Assembly (NCBI GenBank): GCA_955652855.1
Contig: CATPCN010000046.1
Span: 1 to 6,589, forward strand
Direction of reading: 5' to 3'
DNA: 6,589 nucleotides
Source: an uncultured Chthoniobacterales bacterium
GTDB lineage: Bacteria; Verrucomicrobiota; Verrucomicrobiae; Chthoniobacterales; UBA10450
Under the pieces are notes generated by a model. The model saw only the letters and a program-made list of their open reading frames with translations, did no database searches and was not told the origin of the DNA. The first letter of the stretch is position 1. Each line of letters starts with the position of its first letter. A program made the translations under genes and the position numbers. Below are positions 5,910 to 6,589 of the stretch, piece by piece.

Positions 5910-6589
5910 GTGATCATGCGACGCTATTTCGAGATTTACGGAATCATGCTGCGCAACTCGCTCATTCGCGAGATGAGTTTCAAAGCGAACTTTCTTCTCT
6001 GGATGGTGGTGGAGGTGCTTTGGTTTTGGGGACAAATTTTTTTCTTCAGCATCATTTTCGGACAAGTGGACCGGATCGGTGATTGGACGAAATGGGAAGT
6101 GGTCCTGCTCGTCGGGACGCATCAAATCATCGCGCAATTGTTTCAGGCATTCTTTTTCGTCAATGTCGCAAACATTCCAGAGCTGGTGCGAACGGGGAAA
6201 CTCGATTCGCTGCTCGTGCTGCCGATGGACAGCCAGTTCGCGGTCTCGAGCAAACAATTCAGCCTCGATAGTGTACTCAATGCGCTGCTCGGCGGCGCCG
6301 TTGTCATCGTTTCGCTGTCGGAACTCGGAATTACGCCGAGCATCAGCGCCATCCTGCTTTACACCGTCGCGCTTGGGTTCGGCGTCGCCGTGCATTATTC
6401 CATCATGCTCAGTTTGGCGGCGGTCAGTTTCTGGATCGTGCGCGCGCAAGGCCTGGTCTACGGCTATTTCAATTTTCTCAACATCGCGAGTTATCCGGAC
6501 GTGATTTTTCCGAGGCTCTTCCGATTTGTCTTCGGCTGGATTATTCCGGTCGTGGTCGTGGCGAATATTCCGACGCGGCTCTTGATCAA
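5910..6589 (+). CDS. ABC-2-type transporter permease (COG3694/PF06182-like), 3' end outside window
   Basis: The frame from GTG 5910 stays open to the right edge (226 complete codons, no stop). Family members are about 260 residues, so some 35 are probably missing. The protein starts MIMRRYFEIYGIMLRNSLIR, then shows hydrophobic segments at about 27-50, 63-84, 123-137, 146-177 and 207-220. It has the family motif NIPELVRTGKLDSLLVLPM (88-106), matching IREGQINSFLTKPM in the permease at 540-1346, and the late YPDVIFPRLFRF...WIIPVVVVANIPTRLL region (195-225) typical of COG3694. It should pair with the 540-1346 protein and a COG4586-type ATPase to form an exporter in the inner membrane. The ATPase is not in the window and could lie just downstream. 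A 211-codon reverse-strand open frame across it (6449-5814) is a shadow. Start at ATG 5916 is possible but less well spaced from the GGGAG. Confidence 0.88.
   Translation, partial: MIMRRYFEIYGIMLRNSLIREMSFKANFLLWMVVEVLWFWGQIFFFSIIFGQVDRIGDWTKWEVVLLVGTHQIIAQLFQAFFFVNVANIPELVRTGKLDSLLVLPMDSQFAVSSKQFSLDSVLNALLGGAVVIVSLSELGITPSISAILLYTVALGFGVAVHYSIMLSLAAVSFWIVRAQGLVYGYFNFLNIASYPDVIFPRLFRFVFGWIIPVVVVANIPTRLLI

Noticed and set aside
5814..6449. Reverse-strand open frame of 211 codons at the right end
   Set aside because: It is antisense to the clear COG3694-type permease frame starting at 5910 and has a highly charged, unstructured composition typical of shadow frames.

Overview
The window is an ordinary-looking, gene-dense bacterial chromosome segment of moderately high GC. 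It holds six protein genes, two of them cut by the window edges, and no RNA gene, insertion sequence or CRISPR array that I can see. A periplasmic adaptor protein next to a MacB-type ABC permease points to a Gram-negative-type (two-membrane) organism. Most starts lack a clear Shine-Dalgarno sequence. Protein style and layout would fit a soil Verrucomicrobiota or Acidobacteriota lineage, but that placement is a low-confidence guess.

Layout. On the + strand, 1-537 is the 3' part of pdxA (vitamin B6 synthesis), which carries an unusual in-frame insertion of about 27 residues. Two bases later comes 540-1346, an ABC-2-type permease of the COG4587/PF06182 kind. It converges on a four-gene minus-strand block. 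Read in the direction of transcription, that block is a MacA-like periplasmic adaptor (5776-4592), a MacB/LolD-type ATPase (4560-3793), a MacB/FtsX-type permease (3790-2573) and a major facilitator transporter (2536-1343). Gaps of 31, 2 and 36 bases suggest a single operon. A 133-base divergent intergenic region (5777-5909) separates it from a second ABC-2 permease of the COG3694 kind. That gene starts with GTG at 5910 and runs off the right edge with no stop codon.

How the genes work together. Adaptor, ATPase and permease should form the inner-membrane and periplasmic parts of a MacAB-like efflux machine; a TolC-like outer-membrane channel is not in the window. The MFS protein at the end of the same operon is a second, ion-driven transporter. 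The two ABC-2 permeases look like partners of one heterodimeric exporter whose genes normally sit together with a dedicated ATPase. Here the four-gene efflux operon lies between them and their ATPase is not in the window. The most notable observations are the pdxA insertion, the split permease pair, and a terminator-like hairpin inside the first permease gene. I found no clear evidence of a wholly new system.
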